Assembly (NCBI GenBank): GCA_964541595.1 | Contig: CAZIRO010000101.1 | Location: 1 to 10,736, forward strand | Length of the DNA stretch: 10,736 nucleotides | Origin: CAZIRO01 sp964541595 | GTDB lineage: Bacteria; Acidobacteriota; HRBIN11 | Direction of reading: 5' to 3' | Shown: piece after piece, positions 1 through 7,136 of the stretch | Numbering within the stretch: position 1 is the stretch's first letter | How the letters are laid out: each line of letters opens with the position of its first letter | Notes under the pieces: model-generated | The model's database searches: none | What the model was told of the DNA's origin: nothing | What the model saw: the letters and a program-made list of their open reading frames with translations, nothing else | Translations under genes and position numbers: made by a program

Positions 1-972
1 CGCGCGGACGCGCTCTGGCAGGCGCGCGGTGCGTTACAGCAACTGGATGGACGACTCTCCGAGCAGATTCGTGCATGGAAAGCGGATCTTCTGGAACTCA
101 TGGCCCGCTATGAGGCCACGGTGGATTTCGGTGAGGCGGAAAGTATGGCGTTTTTCCACACCGGCGAACCGGAACAGCGGATGACCGCACTGCTTCAGCG
201 GATACGCGCACTGCTTGCGACATTTCGGCAGGGACGTGCCATTCGTGAGGGGTTGCGTGTGGTGATTGTGGGAAAACCGAATGCGGGCAAGTCGTCCCTG
301 TTCAATGCATTATTGCGGATGGAACGTGCGATCGTGACCCCGGTCGCCGGAACCACGCGGGATTTCATTACAGAACGAATGATCGTGGACGGATGGGTCG
401 TGCACCTTGTGGATACGGCCGGCGTGCGGCAGACGGCTGATCTCGTGGAACAGATGGGGATCGAACGTACACTGGAAATGATCCGGACGGCCGATCGGAT
501 CATCTGGGTGCTGGACCGTTCCACCCCCCTGGACGAGGCGGATGACGCCGTCTTTGAAACCGTTCGGGGCCGGCACCTGATCGTCGTGGCAAACAAGTCC
601 GATCTGCCGCCCGCCTGGCCACTGGACCGTGTTCGGCAGCGGTTCGGGTGTACGGTGGATTGCGTGATCTCCTGCACCCGCCCGGAGGGCATCGAACGGG
701 TGTTCGAGCGGATTCGTGATGCGGTGCGTGAGGTACAGGTCCGGTGGACAGGGGAGTCTGCGGTGGTCACGAACATTCGGCACGTGATGTGTCTGCGGCG
801 GGCAGCACGTGCCCTGCAGGCGGCGCGCAAACAGGCGCGCCGTGGCAGTCCGGAACCGATCGTACTGGAGGAACTGCGCGCGGCACTGCGTGCACTGGAC
901 GAATTAACGGGTGAAACCGATGTGGAAGCGATCCTGGACCGGATTTTTGCCCAGTTTTGTATCGGCAAGTGA
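1..972 (+). CDS. mnmE: tRNA uridine-5-carboxymethylaminomethyl(34) synthesis GTPase MnmE, 5'-truncated by window edge
   Basis: MnmE (TrmE) is a cytosolic GTPase that works with MnmG to build the aminomethyl-type modification at the wobble uridine of certain tRNAs. Reading frame 1 is open from base 1, so about 323 codons are present and the N-terminal folate-binding domain (roughly the first 130 residues) lies outside. The visible part starts in the helical domain and contains the inserted G domain: P-loop GKPNAGKSS (about 271-297), switch loop TPVAGTTRD (about 336-362), DTAG (412-423) and NKSD (592-603). It ends with the family's C-terminal FCIGK, whose Cys is essential in the family; the TGA stop is at 970-972. 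All G motifs are intact, so the gene looks functional. The usual partner mnmG is not visible. The stop abuts the stop of the convergent cheD with no base between them. Confidence 0.97.
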   Translation, partial: RADALWQARGALQQLDGRLSEQIRAWKADLLELMARYEATVDFGEAESMAFFHTGEPEQRMTALLQRIRALLATFRQGRAIREGLRVVIVGKPNAGKSSLFNALLRMERAIVTPVAGTTRDFITERMIVDGWVVHLVDTAGVRQTADLVEQMGIERTLEMIRTADRIIWVLDRSTPLDEADDAVFETVRGRHLIVVANKSDLPPAWPLDRVRQRFGCTVDCVISCTRPEGIERVFERIRDAVREVQVRWTGESAVVTNIRHVMCLRRAARALQAARKQARRGSPEPIVLEELRAALRALDELTGETDVEAILDRIFAQFCIGK

Positions 973-1497
973 TTACAGACAGATCGTATGTGACCGCGTG
1001 CGTACCCGGATGGTCCCATCGGCCAGGTTGATATAGATCGTCCGTCCCTCGGTGCCCCCCAGATCCGTCGCGACGATGGGCACACCGAACGTTTCCAGCC
1101 ATTGTGTCACCGCGGCGGCCGTACGCTCACCGATGGTCACGAGGTCGGGATGCGTGAGTTGCGGAAACAATCGGGCGGCACCGACCAGTTTGGCCTGCCA
1201 TTGCGGTGCCGGTACCGAACCGGCTTCCCGTGCGGCATCCTGGAGTGCACGCCAAAGGTACGGCACGGCGTGATCCGCATACTTGCACGGGAGATGGTCC
1301 GATCGGTATGCGCCCTCCGGGAGCAGAATGTGCGCCAGACCGCCGAGTTGCAGCGCGGCGGACCAGATGAATACGGCCACGCAGGAACCGAGTCCAACAA
1401 TGAACAGTTCATCCGGAGCCCGGGCAACCGCCATGCGGCCAATGCCAACATGGATACGACGCTTTTTGTGGGACGTGTCTCTCGTTGCGGTCACCAT
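973..1497 (-). CDS. cheD: Chemoreceptor glutamine deamidase CheD
   Basis: CheD deamidates specific glutamines on chemoreceptors to glutamate, and in Bacillus/Thermotoga-type systems it binds CheC and stimulates its phosphatase activity. From the ATG at 1497 the protein has 174 residues. The N-terminal VGIGRM block is followed by GLGSCVAV with catalytic Cys39 (codon 1381-1383) and by GGLAHILLP with catalytic His56 (1330-1332); a GG-x-x-GR motif lies near the C-terminus. I chose ATG 1497 because it overlaps the cheC stop by 7 bp (ATGGTGA), as in a translationally coupled pair, and leaves a family-like short N-terminus. A GTG at 1494 (4-bp overlap) or at 1533 (186 aa, 43-bp overlap) is possible. 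It is the last gene of the che operon. The catalytic-triad Thr of Thermotoga CheD, six residues before the Cys, appears to be Ile33. Identity is firm; the start is moderately certain. Confidence 0.93.
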   Translation of the reverse strand: MVTATRDTSHKKRRIHVGIGRMAVARAPDELFIVGLGSCVAVFIWSAALQLGGLAHILLPEGAYRSDHLPCKYADHAVPYLWRALQDAAREAGSVPAPQWQAKLVGAARLFPQLTHPDLVTIGERTAAAVTQWLETFGVPIVATDLGGTEGRTIYINLADGTIRVRTRSHTICL

Positions 1498-2045
1498 GTT
1501 CCCGGGATTGCCATCATCATCCAGAATGGCCACGGGAGAGTCCCGAGCGTGATCGAAGAGACGTACATCCGAAACGGATTATGCGTGGAATCCAGTTCGC
1601 GTTGCAGCGTATCCTGACAGTCTTTCCAATCACCGATGACGAGCACCGGTACGGAGGGTACCAGTACGTGGTGGACACGTTCGGCGAGGTGGTTGTAATA
1701 CGTGCAGCCGAGGATATTGGCGATTTCTTTGAAGGCGGAGATCTGCATGGTCTCTCCAGACGGATCGGTGGGATGCACGGACAGGATTCGACGCACAGCC
1801 CATGCTGCGCCCCGGGGATGCGCAGCCATCGCCCAGAGCGTGCGTACGGGGCGGATGGTATGCAGATAGGCCATCCAGATGAGATGCGTGTCCGGCTGAT
1901 GCAGGGTCTGCACCGGGACAACGGCCGGTAAGGTGGCCGGTATCGGCTGTCCGAGCATGCGCAAAAACGTCTTCCACGCCGAAGTACTGGATTCCCGGAT
2001 CCACTGATACGCTTCCCGATGCACCATGAGCACTCGCTGATGCAT
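1491..2045 (-). CDS. cheC: CheC-family CheY-P phosphatase
   Basis: This 184-aa protein belongs to the CheC/CheX/FliY phosphatase family, which dephosphorylates CheY-P without a covalent intermediate. The second-helix signature (D/S)x3Ex2Nx22P is fully matched: Ser103, Glu107, Asn110 and Pro133, around KEIANILG (codons about 1707-1739). The pseudo-symmetric first helix, near residues 10-32 before LGQPIPATLP, has Gln14 and Arg17 where CheC has Glu and Asn, so I see only one intact active site. Being followed directly by cheD, with an overlap of about 7 bp, supports CheC over CheX, because CheC and CheD form a complex in known systems. The start ATG 2043-2045 lies 8 bp after the cheA stop; no clear Shine-Dalgarno is visible, which fits translational coupling to cheA. 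An alternative ATG is at 2027. CheX-like is the alternative name. Confidence 0.85.
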   Translation of the reverse strand: MHQRVLMVHREAYQWIRESSTSAWKTFLRMLGQPIPATLPAVVPVQTLHQPDTHLIWMAYLHTIRPVRTLWAMAAHPRGAAWAVRRILSVHPTDPSGETMQISAFKEIANILGCTYYNHLAERVHHVLVPSVPVLVIGDWKDCQDTLQRELDSTHNPFRMYVSSITLGTLPWPFWMMMAIPGTW

Positions 2046-2053
2046 TCGGCATT

Positions 2054-3988
2054 TTATGCAATATGGGGCACGATCTGCTGCCCAATGAATTCCACGTCCA
2101 GTAAGGGAATAACTTCCAGATTCGGACTGACCGTAATGCCGGAAAAGATCGGAATCCGGCTCAGCGGGGGTTCCAACCGCTGAACGACGCTGTGGTGTTC
2201 ACCCACGATGTCCGGTACAGCCAGCGTGTATACCCCCTGTTCATACGTCAGCACAACGAAATAGTACCGATGCCACGATGCGGGACGGTCGGCAACGGCG
2301 AGCAACACCTCATCGGTCGTGACAATCGGAGCCATACGTTCGTCAAGGTAGAGGACCGGTACCTGCTGCCGGTAATGTACCCGACGGTGTTCGGCGGGCA
2401 GGATACGGTACACACGTTCCATGGGAATGGCGATCATGTACTGGTCGTGGCGGACGATAATGGTATCCAGAATGGAGAGCCGGGCCGGGATCTGGATCGT
2501 GATCCGGGTGCCCCGATCTTTTTTCGTTTCAATACGAAGCATTCCTCCGAGCGATTCCACACGGTGGCGTACAACATCCATACCGATACCACGCCCGGAT
2601 ACGGCGGTCACCGCTGTTGCCGTACTGAATCCCGGAATCGTGACGAGCATACACACTTCTTCGGGAGTCATCGTACGCAACTGATCCGGGGTCACCAGTC
2701 CGCGCTCGATCGCCTGCTGCGCGATTTTTTCCAGGTTCATGCCGCGACCGTCGTCCAGGATGACGATATGGATCCAGTCCCCCTGGGAGCGGGCGTGGAT
2801 GCTGATATACCCTTCCGGGGGTTTCCCCTTCCGTGTGCGTTCTTCGGGCGGTTCGATCCCGTGGTCCACGCAATTGCGCACGATGTGCACCAGGGGATCC
2901 ATCAGATATTCCAAGATCGTCTTATCCACGGCGAGGTGTTCCCCGCGGGTGACCATTTTGACCCGTTTGCCCATCTGTTCCGCAAGCCGTTCGGCCATAC
3001 GTCGCAGCGGCGGAATGAGCGTCTCCAGGGGCAGCATGCGCAGATCCATCAGACCCAGATAGATCTGGCGGGCAACGAATTCGCTGTCGCGCAGGAGGGT
3101 TGCGTCCTCGAGGGTCCGGGGTTGCACGGAACTGCGCAGTCGCTGAATTTGCATGAACATGGCGCTGGCCAGATCAAACAGACGGTCAACGTCTTCCAGC
3201 CGGACTCGAACGGTATTGGGCAGAACACTTGTCGCGGGTTCTTCGGCTTCTGTCTCCGGTTGCGGTCTCAGGGGACGGATTTCCACCGCCGACACGTCGG
3301 GAATATTGCGCAGGGTTTGTTCCAGTGCGGTGACGTCTTCCGGACCTTCAAGTGTGAATCGCAGCGTTTGTCCCACCTGGCCGTGCTGAATTTGTTCCCG
3401 GGACGGGTCCAGCGCGGTAATCGTACCGACGGTTTCCAGCGCACGGACGATGACCATCATGCGGGCTGCCGGGAGGACGACGTCCGCCTGCAGGCGAACG
3501 AGCCCCTGCCAGCGGGTACGTTGCGTACGCTGTGTTTCCGGTTCGGACGCAGGGGGAGATTCCGGCGCGGAGGGCGCCGGCGGTGGCGGTGCCGATGGCG
3601 GTGTCGTGTCCCGCATGCGCGCACGCAGGCGATCGACAACGGGAGGGACCGTGGATGGTACCGCATCGGACCGGGTGTCCACCTGGCGAATCTGCTCGGC
3701 AAGTTGTTCCAGTGCCTCGGTGAGCACGGGAAAATGCGCGGTTACATCGTTGCGTTGCTGAATCCACTGCATGAAATCTTCCAATACATGCGCCAGTTCC
3801 TGCACCGCCTGAAGCCCGAGGGTCCCGGCCATCCCCTTGATAGAATGCGCGTACCGGTACATCTCCTGCCACAGTTCCGGCTGCCGGGGATTTTCCTGCA
3901 GACGCGTCAGGGTGGCCATCATCTGTTGAAGATACTCCTGAGCTTCCTCGACGAACATGCGGTAGTAGCGCGTGTAATCCAAGGTCAT
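2054..3988 (-). CDS. cheA: Chemotaxis histidine kinase CheA
   Basis: CheA is the dimeric cytoplasmic histidine kinase that docks on receptors via CheW and passes phosphate to CheY. This 644-aa protein shows all five domains. P1 (1-105) has the phosphorylated His48 in AHSIKG. A Pro-rich linker (about 110-158) follows. P2 (about 160-240) is a Thermotoga-like response-regulator-binding domain. P3 (about 258-330) is the dimerisation helix hairpin. P4 (about 330-500) has the N box HIVRNCVDHG (368-377), G1 DDGRGM (412-417), a GFSTA segment (453-457) and G2 GRGIGMDVV (465-473). P5 (about 500-640) is the CheW-like coupling domain. Length and motifs are normal, so it should be active. Start ATG 3986-3988 has an AGGA ribosome site about 8 nt upstream, inside the end of cheY. 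It is 4 bp after cheY and 8 bp before cheC, clearly one operon. Confidence 0.98.
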   Translation of the reverse strand: MTLDYTRYYRMFVEEAQEYLQQMMATLTRLQENPRQPELWQEMYRYAHSIKGMAGTLGLQAVQELAHVLEDFMQWIQQRNDVTAHFPVLTEALEQLAEQIRQVDTRSDAVPSTVPPVVDRLRARMRDTTPPSAPPPPAPSAPESPPASEPETQRTQRTRWQGLVRLQADVVLPAARMMVIVRALETVGTITALDPSREQIQHGQVGQTLRFTLEGPEDVTALEQTLRNIPDVSAVEIRPLRPQPETEAEEPATSVLPNTVRVRLEDVDRLFDLASAMFMQIQRLRSSVQPRTLEDATLLRDSEFVARQIYLGLMDLRMLPLETLIPPLRRMAERLAEQMGKRVKMVTRGEHLAVDKTILEYLMDPLVHIVRNCVDHGIEPPEERTRKGKPPEGYISIHARSQGDWIHIVILDDGRGMNLEKIAQQAIERGLVTPDQLRTMTPEEVCMLVTIPGFSTATAVTAVSGRGIGMDVVRHRVESLGGMLRIETKKDRGTRITIQIPARLSILDTIIVRHDQYMIAIPMERVYRILPAEHRRVHYRQQVPVLYLDERMAPIVTTDEVLLAVADRPASWHRYYFVVLTYEQGVYTLAVPDIVGEHHSVVQRLEPPLSRIPIFSGITVSPNLEVIPLLDVEFIGQQIVPHIA

Positions 3989-3992
3989 CGGT

Positions 3993-4376
3993 TTATCCTG
4001 CTGTGGTTCCCTGGATCACCTGATCCAGAACACGGATGACACGTTCGGGAGAAAACGGTTTGACGATGAAATCTTTCGCACCGGCGGCAATGGATTCGAT
4101 CACCAGCGGTTCCTGACCCAGTGCGCTGCACATGACAATGCGCGCCTGCGGGTCCATTGCCAGGATGGCACGTGTGGCTTCAATCCCGTCCATCACCGGC
4201 ATCACGATATCCATGGTGACGAGATCGGGTTTGACTTTGGCATACGTTTCCACCGCCTCCTTGCCGTTCGTGGCTTCGGCAACGACTTCATACCGTCCCG
4301 TATTGTTGAGGATTTCCTTCAACATGTTTCGCATAAACATGGCATCGTCCACGACCATCACCCGCACTTTGTCCAT
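3993..4376 (-). CDS. cheY: Chemotaxis response regulator CheY
   Basis: This is a single-domain receiver of 127 aa, without an output domain. The conserved set is complete: acidic pair Asp10/Asp11, phospho-acceptor Asp56 in TMDIVMP, Ser84 in the Thr/Ser position (MCSALGQ), aromatic Phe103 and Lys106 in FIVKPF. Phosphorylated by CheA, it would bind the flagellar switch, and CheC in this operon is the probable route of dephosphorylation. Start ATG 4374-4376 is preceded by a strong AGGGGGG ribosome site (about 4383-4389 on the minus strand), in the 20-bp gap after cheW, consistent with the high copy number CheY needs. The lone receiver beside cheA and cheC argues against a sporulation or other Spo0F-like role. 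No oddities are seen. Confidence 0.97.
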   Translation of the reverse strand: MDKVRVMVVDDAMFMRNMLKEILNNTGRYEVVAEATNGKEAVETYAKVKPDLVTMDIVMPVMDGIEATRAILAMDPQARIVMCSALGQEPLVIESIAAGAKDFIVKPFSPERVIRVLDQVIQGTTAG

Positions 4377-4396
4377 GGTTCCCCCTGCACGGAGTG

Positions 4397-4930
4397 TTAT
4401 CCCGGGGTGCCCGGTGAAGATCCCGAAGACTCACCGGGGCGGACCCGGTGAAACGTTTGCGCATGCTGGATCATGGCGTGATCCAGATATGCGATGAGTT
4501 CGGGAATCCCGATATGGTAAACCGGTGTGTGTTGCTGCCAGCGGAAAATCGACGTGACCAGCGGATGCTCAAACCCGCGCATGTCCATCGGCGTCCACTC
4601 GTCCATGGTCAGGGATTGCACGTTTTCCCCGACCCACAGGGCCAGCGGTACATGAATCCGGTCCAAAACCACCACATAATATACGGATTCCGCGGGCGAT
4701 TTCCATCGATCCCCGATCAGCAGCCTGGGGAGATGACACACGGTGAGAATGCGGCCGCGATACCACAGGCACCCGGCGATGAAGTCGGGAACCCGTGGAA
4801 GCGGATAGATTCGGGGATTCTGCACGACTTCCCGCACGTGGTCCATGGCGATGGCCCAGTATTGCGGTTGCGCCGCATCCCGCATTGTCAGCGAAAAGAC
4901 GAGAAACAGTGTATGCATCTCACGGTCCAT
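4397..4930 (-). CDS. cheW: Chemotaxis coupling protein CheW
   Basis: CheW is a small SH3-like adaptor that links CheA (through P5) to receptor tips. The 177-aa product has the expected order: an N-terminal strand LFLVFSL, YWAIAMDHVREVV, then LPRVPDFIAGCLWYRGRILTVCHL, matching the CheW core P-x-P-x-F-I-x-G-x-x-x-x-R-G. The usual NLRG is WYRG here, keeping the conserved Arg and Gly but changing the two residues before them. The C-terminal tail (about 25 residues, Ser/Gly/Pro-rich at the end) is longer than in short CheWs. I chose ATG 4928-4930, which overlaps the mcp stop by one base (TGATG). The GTG three bases upstream (4933) would give 178 aa with a GTGA overlap, and ATG 4918 is also possible. 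Placement between mcp and cheY-cheA supports CheW over an isolated CheA P5-like protein. Confidence 0.92.
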   Translation of the reverse strand: MDREMHTLFLVFSLTMRDAAQPQYWAIAMDHVREVVQNPRIYPLPRVPDFIAGCLWYRGRILTVCHLPRLLIGDRWKSPAESVYYVVVLDRIHVPLALWVGENVQSLTMDEWTPMDMRGFEHPLVTSIFRWQQHTPVYHIGIPELIAYLDHAMIQHAQTFHRVRPGESSGSSPGTPG

Positions 4931-6204
4931 CACGTTTCAAATCGATCGGTCGTCTGTTTCAATGTTTCCGCAACCTGCACCAGCTCATCGGCCGAACGCA
5001 GCAATTCTTCTGTTGCAGCGGACTGCTGTTGTGTGGTCGCCGACACCTGTTCCGCCGCGGCCGCATTGTTTTCGGCCACATGGTTGATGTCCTGCATGTG
5101 CTGCACGATGTCCTGCACACTCTGCCACTGCGTTTCCGTCATTTCGACGACCTGGGCTGTGTAGTGAAACGTCTTTTCGGATAGTTCAACGATCCGTTCA
5201 AAACCGGTCAGACTCGACTGCGCACGGTTCTGACTCTCGTCGGAGAGTTGCACGCTCTGGGCCATGACTTCATGAACGGACACGCTCTGGTCCTGGATCT
5301 CATTCGCCAGTACGTTCACCTCATCGGCGAGTTTCCGGGTCGTTTCGGCGAGTTTCCGGATCTCTTCCGCAACAACCGCAAACCCACGCCCCTGTTCACC
5401 CGCGCGGGCGGCTTCGATCGTCGCGTTCAGTGCCAGAAGGTTGGTCTGCTGGGCAATGTGCTGGATCTGTTTGGCCGCGTCTGTGATCGAGAGCGCCCGT
5501 TGTCCGAAACCGTGCACTTCGGCCGACGCACGTTCGATCACGTCCCGGGTCATGGCCACGCGTTTCATCACGCCTTCCATCAGGGTGATGCCCTCTTTCG
5601 CGGTTTGTACGGTGTTTTCAGCGACCGAACGGGTCAACCGGGTGAGATCCGCGATCTGTTGCGTTTGCTGATGCAGTTGATCCAGCAGTTGCTGTACCTG
5701 CTGGATGCGCTGCGCCTGGAGTTCCGCCCCGTTCGCGACTTCCTGCATGGCTGAAGCGACCTCCTGGGCGCTCGTGCTCACCTGTTCCGACGCCGTGCGC
5801 AGGTGGACGGCCAGATCGTGCAGTTGCCCGCTGGACGTCGTGATCGCATGGATGAGGCGACGGAGTTCCTGCACCATCTGATCAAAAGATTGCGTGACCA
5901 TGCCGATTTCATCATCAGACCGGGATTTTAACGTTACCCGCAGGTTGCCCGCACGGACCGTTCCCGTTGCCTGAACGAGTTCCCAGATCGGCGGCAGTAA
6001 CCAGAATCGAGAGGTGATCCACCCGACAAAGGCGGCAACCAGGATGATACTGAACGCGGGTAACATCGATACCACGACGGCCGACCATCCGGATTCGCCC
6101 AGCCGTTCCATGACCGGCCGCACAAACCGGGCCAGTGTGAGATCAAAGATGAGATAACTGATCCCACCGACCGTGAGAAAGGCAAAGGTCAGTTTTTTTT
6201 CCAT
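4930..6204 (-). CDS. Methyl-accepting chemotaxis protein with two TM helices and no extracellular sensor domain
   Basis: This 424-aa chemoreceptor has TM1 at about 5-25 and TM2 at about 40-63, joined by a loop of only about 14 residues, so no ligand-binding domain fits outside. A HAMP domain follows (about 64-117; Pro72, DEIG 98-101), then a long antiparallel coiled-coil signalling domain whose tip (about 249-287) has the near-invariant QTNLLALNATIEAARAGEQG. Each arm after HAMP is about 150-155 residues, roughly 22 heptads, matching the 44-heptad class typical of Bacillus and Thermotoga receptors. Putative adaptation pairs are Q147-E148 and Q154-E155 on one arm and E385-Q386, Q392-Q393 and E399-E400 on the other. 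No C-terminal NWETF-type CheR tether is present. Start ATG 6202-6204 follows a strong GAGGGGG ribosome site. It may sense membrane or cytoplasmic cues such as energy state, or partner with another protein; this is inference. Confidence 0.95.
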   Translation of the reverse strand: MEKKLTFAFLTVGGISYLIFDLTLARFVRPVMERLGESGWSAVVVSMLPAFSIILVAAFVGWITSRFWLLPPIWELVQATGTVRAGNLRVTLKSRSDDEIGMVTQSFDQMVQELRRLIHAITTSSGQLHDLAVHLRTASEQVSTSAQEVASAMQEVANGAELQAQRIQQVQQLLDQLHQQTQQIADLTRLTRSVAENTVQTAKEGITLMEGVMKRVAMTRDVIERASAEVHGFGQRALSITDAAKQIQHIAQQTNLLALNATIEAARAGEQGRGFAVVAEEIRKLAETTRKLADEVNVLANEIQDQSVSVHEVMAQSVQLSDESQNRAQSSLTGFERIVELSEKTFHYTAQVVEMTETQWQSVQDIVQHMQDINHVAENNAAAAEQVSATTQQQSAATEELLRSADELVQVAETLKQTTDRFET

Positions 6205-6230
6205 GGATACCCCCTCTCTTCAACGGGCGT

Positions 6231-7028
6231 TCATCCACGTACATGTTGATATACATGATGGACAGTACTGACGGGTTGCCATATCGACTGTACTGTCTCC
6301 GGTATCCGTTCCACGCTTCCGAGTACGCACCATCCCCCCGGTCGAACGATCGTCCCGATCGATGTCAAGATTGTAGCATGATATTCGGGTTCGACAAAAA
6401 TCAACACGTTTCGGCAGAGGACCAGATCGGCGCTGCAGGGTTGAAACGGCAGGGCGAAGAGGTCACCGCGCACGAAATCGACCCGATCCCGGAGTTCGGC
6501 GCGAATGCGATATCCCGTTCCGTTCGGGAGGGGGATCATCATCGCGGCCATTTCAGCAGCAGACAGTTGTGCCGTCTCCCGTGCGGTGTACACACCCTGT
6601 GCCGCCTGGTGCAGGTTCCAGGGGTCAATGTCCATTCCCACGATACGCCAGTCCACGACATTTCCCAGCGTTCGGGTGCAGAGCAGCGCCAGGGAATACA
6701 CTTCCTGACCGCGTCCGCATCCGAGACTGAGAATACGACAGAGTCGGCCGGCGGGCCAGGGACGCAGAAAATGTTCCTGCAGGAATGTGAACACGGGTCG
6801 ATTGCGGAAGAATTGAGAGACATCCACGGTCAGGTATGCGATCAGATCGGGCCACCATTCCGGATGGTTCGCGATCCGGGCCATCAGCGTGGTCAGATCG
6901 GGAATGTTTTTCCGCACCATCCACGTCTGCAAACGCCGCTGGACGATACCCGTGCGGTAATATGCGAGGTTGAAACCGGTGTGACGACGAAAAAACGCAA
7001 TCCATTCCGACCAGGTTGCGGCGTCCAT
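6231..7028 (-). CDS. cheR: Chemoreceptor glutamate methyltransferase CheR
   Basis: CheR transfers methyl from S-adenosylmethionine to receptor glutamates. The 265-aa protein has the N-terminal helical domain with the basic RRLQTWM helix (31-37) and VDVSQFFRN (68-76, equivalent to the family's NVTxFFRD). The Rossmann domain then shows SAM motif I SLGCGRGQEVYSLA (101-114; most family members have GCSTGEEPYS), GMDID (131-135) binding the adenosine ribose, GDLF (188-191) and CRNVLIFV (205-212). Length is close to the family norm. Start ATG 7026-7028 is preceded by AGGA about 5 nt upstream. It is the first gene of the che operon, 26 bp before mcp. A promoter-like sequence lies about 80 bp upstream. 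The opposing methylesterase cheB is not in this window, so it must be elsewhere or absent. Confidence 0.96.
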   Translation of the reverse strand: MDAATWSEWIAFFRRHTGFNLAYYRTGIVQRRLQTWMVRKNIPDLTTLMARIANHPEWWPDLIAYLTVDVSQFFRNRPVFTFLQEHFLRPWPAGRLCRILSLGCGRGQEVYSLALLCTRTLGNVVDWRIVGMDIDPWNLHQAAQGVYTARETAQLSAAEMAAMMIPLPNGTGYRIRAELRDRVDFVRGDLFALPFQPCSADLVLCRNVLIFVEPEYHATILTSIGTIVRPGGWCVLGSVERIPETVQSIWQPVSTVHHVYQHVRG

Positions 7029-7108
7029 CGGATCCTGAACAGTTGCGCGCGGGGATGGATTCCGGATACGAATACGTGTCGTCTCCGGTATCGTTTCCGG
7101 GTGTTGTC

Positions 7109-7136
7109 AGTATACGGCTGTCCCATCCGGAATCAA
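7109..7136 (-). promoter_or_regulatory. Putative sigma-A-type promoter of the che operon
   Basis: On the minus strand TTGATT (7136-7131) and TATACT (7114-7109) are separated by 16 bp, matching five or four of six consensus positions each. The -35 overlaps the TGA stop of the nucleotidyltransferase gene. Transcription would start near 7102, giving a leader of about 75 nt before cheR. The sequence GCCGTATA (7118-7111) also resembles the sigma-28/sigma-D -10 GCCGATAA, but no TAAA -35 is seen at the matching distance. It is the best promoter candidate in the 104-bp gap and was predicted by eye only. Confidence 0.55.

Noticed and set aside
195..1085. Minus-strand 296-codon frame opposite mnmE
   Set aside because: Low-complexity Arg/Ser-rich translation opposite an intact GTPase frame; a shadow.
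2192..4039. Long 615-codon open frame on the plus strand opposite cheA
   Set aside because: It is the codon-phase shadow of cheA in GC-rich DNA. Composition is His/Arg/Gly-rich with no recognisable domain, while the opposite strand carries a complete five-domain kinase.
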